From assembly GCA_017305935.1 (NCBI GenBank), contig JAFKJU010000031.1, positions 1-64,000 on the forward strand: DNA of 64,000 nt, in the 5' to 3' direction. The position numbers were made by a program, and so were the translations under genes. Under the pieces are notes generated by a model. It searched no databases. It had not been told where the DNA came from and was given only the letters and a program-made list of their open reading frames with translations. Positions 1 through 7,920 of this stretch are shown here, piece after piece. Each line of letters begins with the position of its first letter. Position 1 is the stretch's first letter. The DNA is from Hyphomicrobiales bacterium (lineage in GTDB: Bacteria > Pseudomonadota > Alphaproteobacteria > Rhizobiales > Rhizobiaceae).

Positions 1-50
1 AAAACATCAAGCGCGACCGCCCAGTCCGTTTCTGTCATCTTCGTCAGCAT
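1..50 (-). CDS. 5' end of a putative IS5-family transposase (runs off window)
   Basis: Only the first 16 codons are visible on the minus strand, starting MLTKMTETDWAVALDV, with an AGGAG ribosome-binding site about 7 bases upstream of the ATG at 50-48. The short peptide resembles the start of IS5-type transposases common in Rhizobiaceae, recognised from memory. The strong Shine-Dalgarno supports a real gene; the family call is tentative because the rest lies outside the window. Confidence 0.35.
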   Translation of the reverse strand, partial: MLTKMTETDWAVALDV

Positions 51-78
51 CGCCGATCTCCTATGAAACCGGCAACTT

Positions 79-464
79 ATGAATCATTCAAAACCTGATT
101 TGGGAATAGCAGCAACTAAACCTGCGGCAATCCGTCCACACTGCCTAGTCAGTCGCTTTTCGGTCAAGCATGAGTTCGAGACGGTGAAAAACCTCGTTGA
201 CGCTATGAGCTCTTCAATCCGCCCCCGGATTTCATCTGTCTATTGCGACTCTCGTGCGGGCGCAGTCTACGCGGTCGAGATCAGGCTCGGGATGAATATA
301 GCCACACTGGCAAATCAGGTTCAGGCAGTGTTGTGCAGGCGACAGACGGATTTAACGGGCTGACTGTGAGTCACGGTGCATCAATCGAGCTTTTCAATCC
401 GGAATGGCCCGGCTTTGAGATGGATGATGCTCACGTCGAGATCGAGGAAAGCATAACCTTCTGA
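79..464 (+). pseudogene. Possible small hypothetical gene, frameshifted
   Basis: Two overlapping open frames (79-363 and 243-464) look like halves of one roughly 130-residue protein. The first reads well up to about position 335 (IATLANQVQAV) and the second continues from there (ATDGFNGLTVSHG...) to a stop at 462-464. One frameshift in the overlap would join them. I recognise no family, and the ribosome-binding site before 79 is weak. It could also be non-coding DNA between the IS end and tcmP. Confidence 0.25.
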
Positions 465-553
465 ATAAGTGGAGCATGCAGTTTTACTGTTGGATGCATT
501 GGCGAAACAAGAAATTAGTCTTAGGTTGAGTACATCAGAAGCTGGGATTCGCC

Positions 554-1702
554 ATGACGAATATCTATCAAGGCCGTGAGCAGACCGAAGCTAAGCACTT
601 CATACTGAGACGATATCTGCAGACGCTTGCTTTCAAGACTTTGTATGGCGGTTGGAACACGCTGGCATACATCGATGGCTTCTCCGGCCCTTGGCAATCT
701 CGAACATCCGACCATTCCGACTCATCGTTCATGATAGCCGTACAGGTCCTGAAGGATGCTCAAGCAAAGGTCCGCGCTGGGGGAAAAAACCCTCGGATTA
801 GATGCTTTTTCTCTGAAGAAAACAGGGACGCGTACACCCACCTCAAGGCAGCGGTCGCACCTCATCACGATCCGACCAACGGCTTCTCTATTGAGACGTT
901 CAACGGCAAATTCGAAAACGCTGTTGGACACATTCAAAAGACAATGGCGGGTTCTTTTGCCCTCACCTTCATCGACCCAACTGGCTGGACCGGTTATGAG
1001 TTCGACAAAGTCAAACCAATCTTCGAGCACGAGCCGGGAGAGGTTCTCCTCAATTTCATGTACGATTTCGTCAATCGGTTCACAGCTTCTTCGGACCCCA
1101 TAACTCTAGCGTCGTTCGATGGCATCCTGGGCGCAAACTGGAAGGACCGCCTGGACAAACGTTTGCCGCGAAGAGAGGCTCTGATGGAGCTTTTCTCAGA
1201 GCAGTTTTGGAAAGCAGGGAATTTTCAATACGTCCTAAGCACGCCGATTGAGAAAATATCGGATCGCACCCATTTCCACGTTGTCTATGGAACGCGCAGT
1301 CCGGAGGGTCTCGCGGCCTACAGAGATGTCGAATTTGCGGCATTGAAGGACCATGATATGCGGCGAGCCGCTGCTCGCGAAGCCATTCGAGAGACTAAGA
1401 CCGGTCAGATTGGCCTCTTCGATGCGGACGCCGTTGCATCAATGGCCGAGATGACTATGGAAGCGCAGGTGGTAGGAATTAGGGGCGAAGCAAAAGATTG
1501 GCTACGAGCGGAACTGCCACGATGTCCCAAAACATTTGCAGAAATCTGGCCGCCCATGCTCGACAAATTTATGTTGAGGCGAACAGACGCTAAACAGATC
1601 TGCGTCGAACTTGGAAAAGCCGGTGAGATCAAGGAAACATGGAAGTTGAACGGGTCAAGACGACGCACGCCCGACGACGCTGATCAGATCGAAAGGGCTT
1701 AG
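554..1702 (+). CDS. tcmP: Three-Cys-motif partner protein TcmP
   Basis: A 382-residue protein matching the TcmP family, the usual partner of DUF5131 / Gp37-Gp68 proteins. Near the N terminus it carries YIDGFSGPW (residues 39-47), and later FIDPTGW (139-145). Both resemble Rossmann methyltransferase motifs (a glycine-rich motif I and a DPPY-like motif IV), so a nucleic-acid-modifying role is possible but unproven. A GGGA site precedes the ATG. It converges on and overlaps the DUF5131 gene by 4 bases at the stops, an arrangement expected for a co-transferred pair. Family function is unknown; such pairs often sit in genomic islands. Confidence 0.85.
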   Translation: MTNIYQGREQTEAKHFILRRYLQTLAFKTLYGGWNTLAYIDGFSGPWQSRTSDHSDSSFMIAVQVLKDAQAKVRAGGKNPRIRCFFSEENRDAYTHLKAAVAPHHDPTNGFSIETFNGKFENAVGHIQKTMAGSFALTFIDPTGWTGYEFDKVKPIFEHEPGEVLLNFMYDFVNRFTASSDPITLASFDGILGANWKDRLDKRLPRREALMELFSEQFWKAGNFQYVLSTPIEKISDRTHFHVVYGTRSPEGLAAYRDVEFAALKDHDMRRAAAREAIRETKTGQIGLFDADAVASMAEMTMEAQVVGIRGEAKDWLRAELPRCPKTFAEIWPPMLDKFMLRRTDAKQICVELGKAGEIKETWKLNGSRRRTPDDADQIERA

Positions 1703-2448
1703 GCGGCGCTGGCGGGCATGTTATCCCACGTTTGCCCGCGATAGGAGCGGCCAGTTTTCTTTTTGTTCAGCCCGCCCCACTGCTTGAAGAAAAAGGCTGT
1801 ATCAGAATCCGTACACATATCGAAGATTTCGTCGATCCACATCGGATCCATCGGTCGCGCCTTTGGACCCGACTCGCCGCCCACGATTGCCCAATGGATT
1901 CCCTTAAGATTACCAGCTGATACCGAGCCGATGAGAGGCTCGAATGAAACGAACCTCACGGCTGCAGGGACCACTCGCAATTCATCGAGCCGATGCAAAA
2001 CCCGCCCATCCTCGACGCTCGTCCCCAACCAGACATTGTTCAGGACAGGAAAATCCGCCTGCAGTATTTCCGCCATTCTATCCGGTCGCTTTGTGAGAAT
2101 CTGGTAAGTGTGGCGCGGTGTTTCCGCCATAACCTTCCAAACCCTTCGAACAAAATCTGCTGGGATGTCGGGATGGAATAGATCGGACATCGAGTTGACG
2201 AAGACATTCCTCGACCGAGACCATGTCATAGGAATTCTCAGTGCGCTTTCGTCGAGATATAGTGTGCCAGTCCACTTCGGCCTTCCGCCGCTCTTGCGGG
2301 TTAATCCTCTGTATTTTTCGACACCCATTGCCTCTAAGCGAGCCGCCATTCGCATCGCGTAGCAATTGGTGCATCCAGCACTCATGATGGAGCAGCCTGC
2401 GACAGGGTTCCAGGTCGCGTCGGTCCATTCTATTGTTGTTTCAGCCAT
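1699..2448 (-). CDS. DUF5131 family (phage Gp37/Gp68-like) three-Cys-motif protein
   Basis: A 249-residue protein starting MAETTIEWTDATWNPV, the characteristic opening of this family. The upstream in-frame ATG at 2481 would add 11 non-conserved residues, so I place the start at 2448. Cys19, Cys26 and Cys29 form C-x6-C-x2-C, a cysteine triad reminiscent of radical-SAM iron-sulfur ligands but with non-classical spacing. Family-typical stretches such as KRPDR, WLGTSVE, FEPLIG, GGESG and FKQWGG follow in order. Length is normal. It is the partner of the convergent TcmP gene; the stop codons interlock (TTAG at 1699-1702). Biochemical activity is unknown. Confidence 0.88.
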   Translation of the reverse strand: MAETTIEWTDATWNPVAGCSIMSAGCTNCYAMRMAARLEAMGVEKYRGLTRKSGGRPKWTGTLYLDESALRIPMTWSRSRNVFVNSMSDLFHPDIPADFVRRVWKVMAETPRHTYQILTKRPDRMAEILQADFPVLNNVWLGTSVEDGRVLHRLDELRVVPAAVRFVSFEPLIGSVSAGNLKGIHWAIVGGESGPKARPMDPMWIDEIFDMCTDSDTAFFFKQWGGLNKKKTGRSYRGQTWDNMPASAA

Positions 2449-2577
2449 CGCCCGCTCCGAGTAATCTCTGAAGCCTACCATTATTGGTAAACAATCCGGT
2501 AAAAGTCGGCCAAAGTAGAGCTGCAGATATATGAGCGAAAGTTGACGAGAGGATGCCGTCCTGACCGACTTGCATCA

Positions 2578-3262
2578 CTATTCCTCGTTCTTCTCAGTCT
2601 CACTTGCCGCCTCTTCCGCCTGCATGCCGTCTCGACTGAGCAGCCGGCATCCTCCAGCGCCTCGATATCCGGCAGATCGCGCAACGTCTCGATGCCGAAC
2701 GCGATGAGGAACTGTTTCGTCGTGACATAGGTATAGGGCGCGCCCGGCGTCGGGCTGCGCGGGCCGGAGGCGAGGAAATTGGCGTTGCGCAGGCTGGCGA
2801 TCGTGTCCCGGCTGACCTCCTTGCCGAAGATTTTCGACAGGTCGCCGCGGGTGATCGGCTGGAAATACGCAATAGCCATCAGCACCATGGCCTCGAAGTC
2901 GGATAGGACCGGCGCCGCACTCCGCGTCGGCGCCTGCGATGCCCGGATCGAAACGGCGAAACGCGAACGCGTTCGGTGTTGCCAGCCCCCGGCGACGAAG
3001 ACGATCTCATAGGGCTGGTCACGAAGTTCTTCCTGCAGGTTGTCGATCAAGAGCTCGATGCTGCTGCCTTGCCGACGACACGAGCCAGCGTCTCGCGGCC
3101 CGCCGGCTCGGCCGCGGAAAAGATCACCGCCTCGACGCGCAGCATCCATTCGCGCCAGCGCAGGTCCGGCGGCAGATCGGCCAACTCGTGGTCAAAGAGA
3201 GCGTCGTCCTCCGACTTCGGCTTTCGGCTTCGCGATCTGCTGCGTGCGCCTGGTCCACTCAT
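2578..3262 (-). pseudogene. scpB: scpB (segregation and condensation protein B), two frameshifts
   Basis: The reading begins with ATG at 3262 (MSGPGARSRSRS...) and carries the conserved EWMLRVEAVIFSAAEPAGRE in one frame. It then needs a one-base insertion near 3070 to continue as SIELLIDNLQEELRDQPYEI and the winged-helix core (GDLSKIFGKEVSRDTIASLR). A second single-base loss near 2640 must be corrected to reach the natural C terminus (LLSRDGMQAEEAASE) and a TAG at 2580-2578. ScpB is a kleisin-complex partner in chromosome segregation; plasmid-type copies accompany DUF1403 in rhizobia. The lesions may be real decay or assembly errors in homopolymer-like runs (CC and GCAGCAGCA). Confidence 0.85.
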
Positions 3263-3263
3263 G

Positions 3264-4217
3264 TCACAATCCATAGATCCGGAACGCGCTGCGACCTGAC
3301 AGTTCGCGCACGGCGCCAAAGCCTTCCAGCCTGTCGAACAGCCGGGTCGCCGCTCAGCGCGAGAGCTTGCTGCCGGGCGCCGAGGCCGCCACGGCATCCT
3401 CGTCGAGCAGGGTCTGGATGACGGCGCCAGCGCCCTTCGTGCGAACCTTTGGCGCTGCCACGCGCAGCGTCTCGGCGCGGCGCGCGATCTCGCCGGCGGT
3501 GCGCAGGGCCGCGCCCGTTGCCTCGGTGAGGGCAAGGCAGACGGCGCGGGCAAAGGCCGACTCCCCTGGGCACACGCGGCCCCTGCCCCCAAGCGTCTTG
3601 AAGGCCGGTCCATAGCGCTCCGCCATCAGTAGCGGCACGGCACAATCCCATTTCAGCAGTGCGGCGATCAGCAGGTCGGCCAGCATCCAGGCGAGCGGCT
3701 CGGCATCCGGCCGCACCGCATGCATCGCCGTGACCAGGTCTGCCGCGGCAAGCGGCGCGGGGCGGCCGGACTGCAGCGCATCGTCGGCATGATCAACCGC
3801 CGCGGTCAGCCGATCGTCCCAGGCCAGTTCCAACAGATCGGCAAGCTCCGCCACCGCCTTCGACGAGAAGACCGGTTTGCGCGTGGCAAGCCTTTTGAAG
3901 GCCAGAAGTACCCTGCCGCCCGGCCCCGGATCGTCGCCCGGCGCTGTCAGCAGCACCGCGTCGCGCAAGGCGGCCTCGTCCTCGCCACGGCCCATGAGCC
4001 GAACCGCCGCGGCGCCGCATCTCAGGGCCTGGCGGGATCGCCAGCAGCCTGCCCAGACGGGTTCGGATCGGACAAGATCGTCGAACGATTTCAACGCGAT
4101 GCCGGCAGCGAACGCTGCGCCAAGATCGTCCGGCTCGCGCCTGCGCGGCAGGGTCCAGCCGGGCAGGGCAGCGGGTCGCGTGAGGGGCGATGCGGGCGGG
4201 TCAGCGGGCGAATCCAT
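3264..4217 (-). pseudogene. DUF1403 family protein with internal stop codon
   Basis: The frame opens at 4217 (MDSPADPPASPLTRPAALPG) and matches the DUF1403 family (LPGWTLPRRREPDDLGAAFA, SGRPAPLAAADLV, LLMAERYGPAF, VRTKGAGAVIQTLLDEDAV). It is interrupted by TGA at 3356-3354, exactly where the family has the tryptophan of LSRW. Translation beyond it (AATRLFDRLEGFGAVREL... to TGA at 3266-3264) is the normal C terminus, so the lesion is a single TGG-to-TGA change removing the last 29 residues. The natural stop abuts the scpB ATG. Function is unknown. With scpB it forms a conserved rhizobial plasmid pair. Confidence 0.82.
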
Positions 4218-4290
4218 AATGAGTACCTTACAACGAAGGTGCGCTTACTGCCAATATTTCCACAAAAACCGCACAGCCTGTCTTTTCTTT

Positions 4291-4325
4291 ATAATGACCG
4301 ATAAGTTTGCATTATCGGACATAAT
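4291..4325. promoter_or_regulatory. Dyad upstream of the DUF1403 gene
   Basis: A 14-base arm (4291-4304) and its inverted partner (4312-4325) match at 12 of 14 positions around a 7-base spacer. The inner 7-base arms CCGATAA / TTATCGG are perfect. The dyad lies between the divergent DUF1403-scpB and antitoxin genes. It could be an operator, or a recombination site for the nearby tyrosine recombinase; the sequence alone does not decide. Confidence 0.4.
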
Positions 4326-4418
4326 TGGATAGGCGTTAGAATGGGCGAAGACATTGCGCAAACCTTCCCTCGCCTGCCACAGGGCGCTTTTAATCGCGGC
4401 AGACCTATCATATATATA

Positions 4419-4433
4419 GCTAGACAGACTAGC
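4419..4433. promoter_or_regulatory. Probable antitoxin operator
   Basis: A perfect 5-base inverted repeat, GCTAG-acaga-CTAGC, lies 17 bases before the antitoxin ATG and directly after an AT-rich TATATATA stretch that could be the -10 region. Phd-type antitoxins repress their own operon through short palindromes at this position, so it is a plausible autoregulatory site. Confidence 0.4.
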
Positions 4434-4450
4434 CAGATTGGAGCGGACGA

Positions 4451-4705
4451 ATGGATTGGCAGCTACAGGATGCTAAGAACCAGTTCTCGAAAGTGGTTCA
4501 GAAAGCCCGCCATGAAGGGCCACAGGAGATCACGGTTCGCGGCGAACGGACTGCCGTAGTACTATCCGCACGCGACTACGATGCCCTGCGTGCTGGCCGA
4601 CCCACAGTCGTTGATGCACTCCTCGGCGGCCCGGTTTGGGACGATGATCTCGTGAAGGCGGTCGAGACGCGTAGCCAAACCCCCAGCCGGGACGTTGCTT
4701 TCTGA
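4451..4705 (+). CDS. Type II antitoxin, Phd/YefM family
   Basis: An 84-residue protein with the Phd/YefM N-terminal DNA-binding fold (WQLQDAKNQFSKVVQKA, then GPQEITVRGERTAVVLSARDY). The C-terminal tail ending SRDVAF is the toxin-binding segment expected for this family. The stop codon overlaps the toxin start (TGATG at 4703-4707), so the two are translationally coupled. It should neutralise the PIN-domain toxin encoded next and repress the operon. Confidence 0.9.
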   Translation: MDWQLQDAKNQFSKVVQKARHEGPQEITVRGERTAVVLSARDYDALRAGRPTVVDALLGGPVWDDDLVKAVETRSQTPSRDVAF

Positions 4706-5106
4706 TGTACCTCGTTGACACCAACATCGTTTCAGAAGCCCGACGCGGCACTGCAGAGGCAGTGTCATGGTTGCGATCCGTCAATCCTCTGAGCGTTTAC
4801 CTGAGCGCCCTGACGTTGGGTGAGGTCATGCGCGGCATTGCCCTGAAGCAGAAAGCGGACCCGCGCGCGGCAGCTCACCTCGCTGAATGGTTACGCAAAC
4901 TGCGCCATGATCACCTCGACCGCATCCTGCCGGTCACCGACGAAATCTCTGTCGAATGGGGGCGCATTGCCGCGATCCGTCCGCGTGGTGATGTCGATGG
5001 CCTGATCGCCGCTACCGCGATCGTCCACGACCTGATCCTTGTCACGCGCAACGTCAAGGATTTCGAAGACACGGATGCTACGGTGATCAATCCATGGGAG
5101 ATGTAG
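4705..5106 (+). CDS. vapC: Type II toxin, VapC/FitB-like PIN-domain ribonuclease
   Basis: A 133-residue PIN-domain protein. The first acidic residue is in YLVDTNIVSE (Asp5), the next conserved Glu in SALTLGEVMRGI, and the third cluster in DGLIAATAIVHDLILVTRN, with the terminal KDFEDT motif typical of FitB/VapC toxins. These acidic residues bind Mg2+ for RNA cleavage. The start is coupled to the antitoxin stop. The 3' end runs into the recombinase frame: if the recombinase uses its ATG at 5094 the genes overlap by 13 bases. Confidence 0.9.
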   Translation: MYLVDTNIVSEARRGTAEAVSWLRSVNPLSVYLSALTLGEVMRGIALKQKADPRAAAHLAEWLRKLRHDHLDRILPVTDEISVEWGRIAAIRPRGDVDGLIAATAIVHDLILVTRNVKDFEDTDATVINPWEM

Positions 5107-5111
5107 ACGGC

Positions 5112-6194
5112 GTGAACCTCGCGATATCGAAACACAATGCACCCGGGCTTGTGTTGTCGACCGACGCTGACCTCCCCTCCTCTGTCGCGCAATCGACACC
5201 CGACTTCCCGGCACATTTACAAGATCTCGCCGATCGCGCGCGCGGCTACGTGGACGCAGCCAGTTCCGCGAACACCAGAAAAGCATATGCTTCTGACTGG
5301 AAGCACTTTTCCGCCTGGTGCCGGCGATCCAATCTCACCCCCATCCCCCCACATCCCCAGACGGTTGGACTCTATGTGACCGCCTGCGCATCAGGCGCGG
5401 CAGAGCGGCGCGGTAAAGCGAACTCAGTATCGACGATCGAAAGGCGGTTGTCTTCCCTATCCTGGAACTATGCTCAACGCGGCCTCACCCTTGATCGCAA
5501 AGACAGGCACATAGCAACGGTTATGGCCGGGATCCGCAACAGCCATGCGAGGCCCCCTGTCCAGAAGGAAGCGGTCATGGTCGAAGATATTCTCGCCATG
5601 ATCGAAACCCTCGACCGAGGCACGCTACGTGGTTTGCGCGATCGAGCCATGCTGTTGATCGGTTACACGGGCGGACTTCGCCGCTCGGAGATCGTCGGCC
5701 TCGATCTGAAGGCTGACCAGACGGAAGACGGACGCGGCTGGATCGAAATTCTCGACAAAGGAATGCTGATCACCCTGCGAGGCAAGACAGGGTGGCGAGA
5801 GGTGGAGATAGGCCGCGGCTCATCCAACGCCACCTGCCCTGTTGCCGCAATCGAAACCTGGATAAAATTCGCCAAGCTCGCGCATGGTCCTCTCTTCCGC
5901 CGCGTTACTGCAAATGGAAAGACTGTCGGGCCGGATCGATTGAACGACAAGGAGGTCGCGCGATTGGTGAAACGCACCGCGATGGCCGCTGGCGTTCGTG
6001 GCGATCTGAGCGAGGCCGAGCGTGTCTCCAAGTTTTCCGGCCACTCGCTACGCGCGGGCCTCGCTTCGTCTGCCGAAGTCGACGAACGATATGTGCAAAA
6101 GCAGTTGGGCCACGCTTCGGCTGAAATGACCCGCCGATATCAACGTCGTCGCGATCGCTTCCGCGTTAATTTGACCAAGGCTTCAGGTCTCTAA
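5112..6194 (+). CDS. Tyrosine-type site-specific recombinase/integrase
   Basis: About 360 residues with an N-terminal SAM-like core-binding domain (SANTRKAYASDWKHFSAWCR) and a C-terminal catalytic domain. Numbered from the ATG at 5094, the catalytic set is Arg196 (GGLRRSEI), Lys231 (LRGKTGW), His317 and Arg320 (HSLR), His340 (LGHAS) and Tyr349 (RRYQ); all are present, so it should be active. I prefer GTG at 5112 because GGGAG lies 10-11 bases upstream; ATG 5094 lacks a good site and would overlap the toxin gene. Such recombinases are common beside plasmid stability modules in rhizobia. Confidence 0.85.
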   Translation: MNLAISKHNAPGLVLSTDADLPSSVAQSTPDFPAHLQDLADRARGYVDAASSANTRKAYASDWKHFSAWCRRSNLTPIPPHPQTVGLYVTACASGAAERRGKANSVSTIERRLSSLSWNYAQRGLTLDRKDRHIATVMAGIRNSHARPPVQKEAVMVEDILAMIETLDRGTLRGLRDRAMLLIGYTGGLRRSEIVGLDLKADQTEDGRGWIEILDKGMLITLRGKTGWREVEIGRGSSNATCPVAAIETWIKFAKLAHGPLFRRVTANGKTVGPDRLNDKEVARLVKRTAMAAGVRGDLSEAERVSKFSGHSLRAGLASSAEVDERYVQKQLGHASAEMTRRYQRRRDRFRVNLTKASGL

Positions 6195-6276
6195 CGAAGT
6201 CGTCCAACTTCGGCACAGTATACGATCTCAATTGTTGTATCCAGAAACAGCGGCAAGCTCATTACGTGTGTTTCGG

Positions 6277-6460
6277 CGTGGAATATTGACCGCTCTGGCG
6301 GGGTGATCATCAACATTCTGGCGCGAAGTCGCGATCCGGCTCCCGCTGCAACCCTTCAAATCCCGGATGCGCTTCGGCTTGCCCATGAGCCGGTCGCCGG
6401 CTGCGCCAGTTACGACAGGCTCAGGAGGGTAAGCTGATGGAACGCACGCAGGTTCTCGGT
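6277..6460 (+). pseudogene. IS21-family remnant: istA 3' end and istB first codons
   Basis: The frame NIDRSGGVIINILARSRD...YDRLRRVS ends at TGA 6435-6437 and matches the C terminus of IstA transposases. It overlaps an ATG (TGATG) opening MERTQVLG, the usual start of the IstB ATPase, which loses similarity within about eight codons. The istA-stop/istB-start overlap is typical of IS21. Both genes are cut off: upstream istA is missing, and istB is interrupted before the IS3 element at 6521. Confidence 0.6.
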
Positions 6461-6584
6461 AAGCGTTGTTCTCAGACCATGGCCTTGAGGATCGGCTTCT
6501 CGGCATAAGCCCAAGGCATCTGACCTTGCCCCGTTGAAATAATCCATTTTGAAGTAAGCTCTGGCCCATCGAGAGGACCAGAGA

Positions 6585-6851
6585 ATGAAGCGCATCCGTT
6601 TCACAAACGAACAGATTATCGGCATTCTGAAGGAGCACGAGGCGGGCACGCCGGTCTCGGAGCTTTGCCGCAAGCACGGCGTCAGCGATGCCAGCATCTA
6701 TAAATGGAAAGCCAAATTTGGCGGCATGGACGTATCCGAAGCCAAGCGGCTGAAGTCGCTGGAAGACGAGAACACCAAGCTGAAGCGGCTCCTGGCAGAT
6801 GCGATGCTCGACAATGCGGCTTTGAAAGACCTTTTGGGAAAGAAGTGGTGA
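6585..6851 (+). CDS. IS3-family transposase OrfA
   Basis: An 88-residue protein with the IS3 OrfA helix-turn-helix (RFTNEQIIGILKEHEAG, then VSELCRKHGVSDASIYKWKAKFGG) and the C-terminal leucine-zipper-like segment (LKSLEDENTKLKRLLADAML). It binds the element's ends and helps form the transposase with OrfB. The downstream partner is broken, so the protein may be expressed but not functional in transposition. Confidence 0.9.
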   Translation: MKRIRFTNEQIIGILKEHEAGTPVSELCRKHGVSDASIYKWKAKFGGMDVSEAKRLKSLEDENTKLKRLLADAMLDNAALKDLLGKKW

Positions 6852-7305
6852 CGCCCGCAACAAGGCGGAAAGCTGTCGCTCATCTGATGGATCACCACCA
6901 AATGAGCGAACGGCGGGCGTGTAAAGCCATCGGCTTTTGCCGGATGACGATCCGTTACGAAACCAGGCGCAGCGATGACCATGACCTTCGCGAGCGGTGC
7001 TGGCGCATGAACGCCGCCGTTTTGGATATCGACGCCTTCATGTGCTGCTCAGGCGTGAGGGTCACCTTGTGAACCACAAGCGGCTCTTGCGGCTCTATCG
7101 GGAAGAGAAGCTTACGGTGCGCAAGCCCGGCGGCCGGAAACGAGCGATCGGCACCCGAGCACCGATGCTGATCCCGCTTGCCGCCAATGATCGCTGGTCA
7201 CTGGACTTCGTCTCGGATCAACTCACCGATGGTCGCAGGTTCCGGGTGCTTACGGTCGTCGACGATTGCACCAGAGAATGCCTGGGCCTCGTCGCCGATT
7301 GGACG
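6848..7305 (+). pseudogene. IS3-family transposase OrfB, frameshifted and truncated
   Basis: Starting GTG at 6848 the frame reads VTPATRRKAVAHLMDHHQMS. Near 6998 a small deletion removes the expected codons after LRER and shifts the frame; the other frame continues LAHERRRFGYRRLHVLLRRE into the catalytic core ([20 protein letters not shown], the first DDE aspartate). The gene ends at about 7305, so the last part of the DDE domain including the glutamate is missing. Confidence 0.8.
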
Positions 7306-7566
7306 CGAAATAGGCCGGCGAACCAACTACGGCCAGGGAAACAGGAGGGGTGATCGGTACAGCGACCATCGTGTCCGTCACGCTTTCGCGCAGGCGAATG
7401 TCTGCGTCGCAGCCTTCCCGAACGATATCGCCCAGCCCGTCATCGATGAACAGCTCGACACGGACTTCCGGATACCGGCGAGCAAATTCTCCCAGATGCG
7501 GTTCGATGAAATGCTGCGAGACCACACGCGGCGCGTTCAGCCGGATTTCGCCGCTCGGCTTTTCGG
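7306..7566 (-). pseudogene. Fragment of a LysR-family regulator (substrate-binding domain)
   Basis: Reading on the minus strand gives [14 protein letters not shown], then [19 protein letters not shown] and [15 protein letters not shown] up to VVGSPAYFA. This is the first half of a LysR effector domain. The DNA-binding domain and the C-terminal half are absent. It is joined to the IS3 remnant on one side and to an NAD(P)-binding gene fragment on the other. It is a different LysR from the intact one at 21023-21937 but belongs to the same broad group. Confidence 0.65.
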
Positions 7567-7861
7567 GGAATGGAACAACCGGGAGATCGGTGAGTATTTC
7601 CCGCCCTACCGCAAGGCGGCTGATCTCATCGAGGCATCCGGGCTGGATTATGCCGTGCTGCGCCCAGCCTGGCTGACCGATGCGGATGAGGTCGACTACG
7701 AGACGACCGAGCGCACCGACCCCTTCAAGGGCACCGAAGTCGCACGCAAGAGCGTCGCCGCCCTTGTTGTGAAGCTGGTCGAGGCACCGGGCGCGCTCGG
7801 CAACCGCAACATCGGCATCAACAAACCGAACACCGATGGCGACAAGCCCGTGTTCATGTGA
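7567..7861 (+). pseudogene. C-terminal fragment of an NAD(P)H-binding (NmrA/SDR-like) protein
   Basis: The frame from about 7567 reads [20 protein letters not shown], then [20 protein letters not shown] and [11 protein letters not shown]-like [15 protein letters not shown] to a stop at 7859-7861. This matches the C-terminal third of atypical SDR (NAD(P)H-binding, NmrA-like) proteins. The Rossmann nucleotide-binding half is missing, so it is a remnant. It may have been co-transcribed with the hydrolase that begins 60 bases downstream. Confidence 0.65.
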
Positions 7862-7920
7862 ATGAGCCGGCCATCAGCCGGTAACGATACCCTCAATCCC
7901 GAAACCAAGGAGATCGCATC

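Larger units (their letters stand above)
6521..7305 (+). mobile_element. Truncated IS3-family insertion sequence
   Basis: The left end begins near TGACCTTGCCCCGTTGAAAT, about 65 bases before orfA, as in IS3 elements. orfA is intact, but orfB is frameshifted and lost beyond about 7305, where sequence switches abruptly to a LysR fragment on the other strand. No right inverted repeat is visible, so the element is immobile unless helped in trans. Confidence 0.75.

Noticed and set aside
2481-3149. An intact 222-residue regulator or ScpB
   Set aside because: Only the middle of this frame matches ScpB; the true N and C termini are in other frames, so it is a frameshifted pseudogene.
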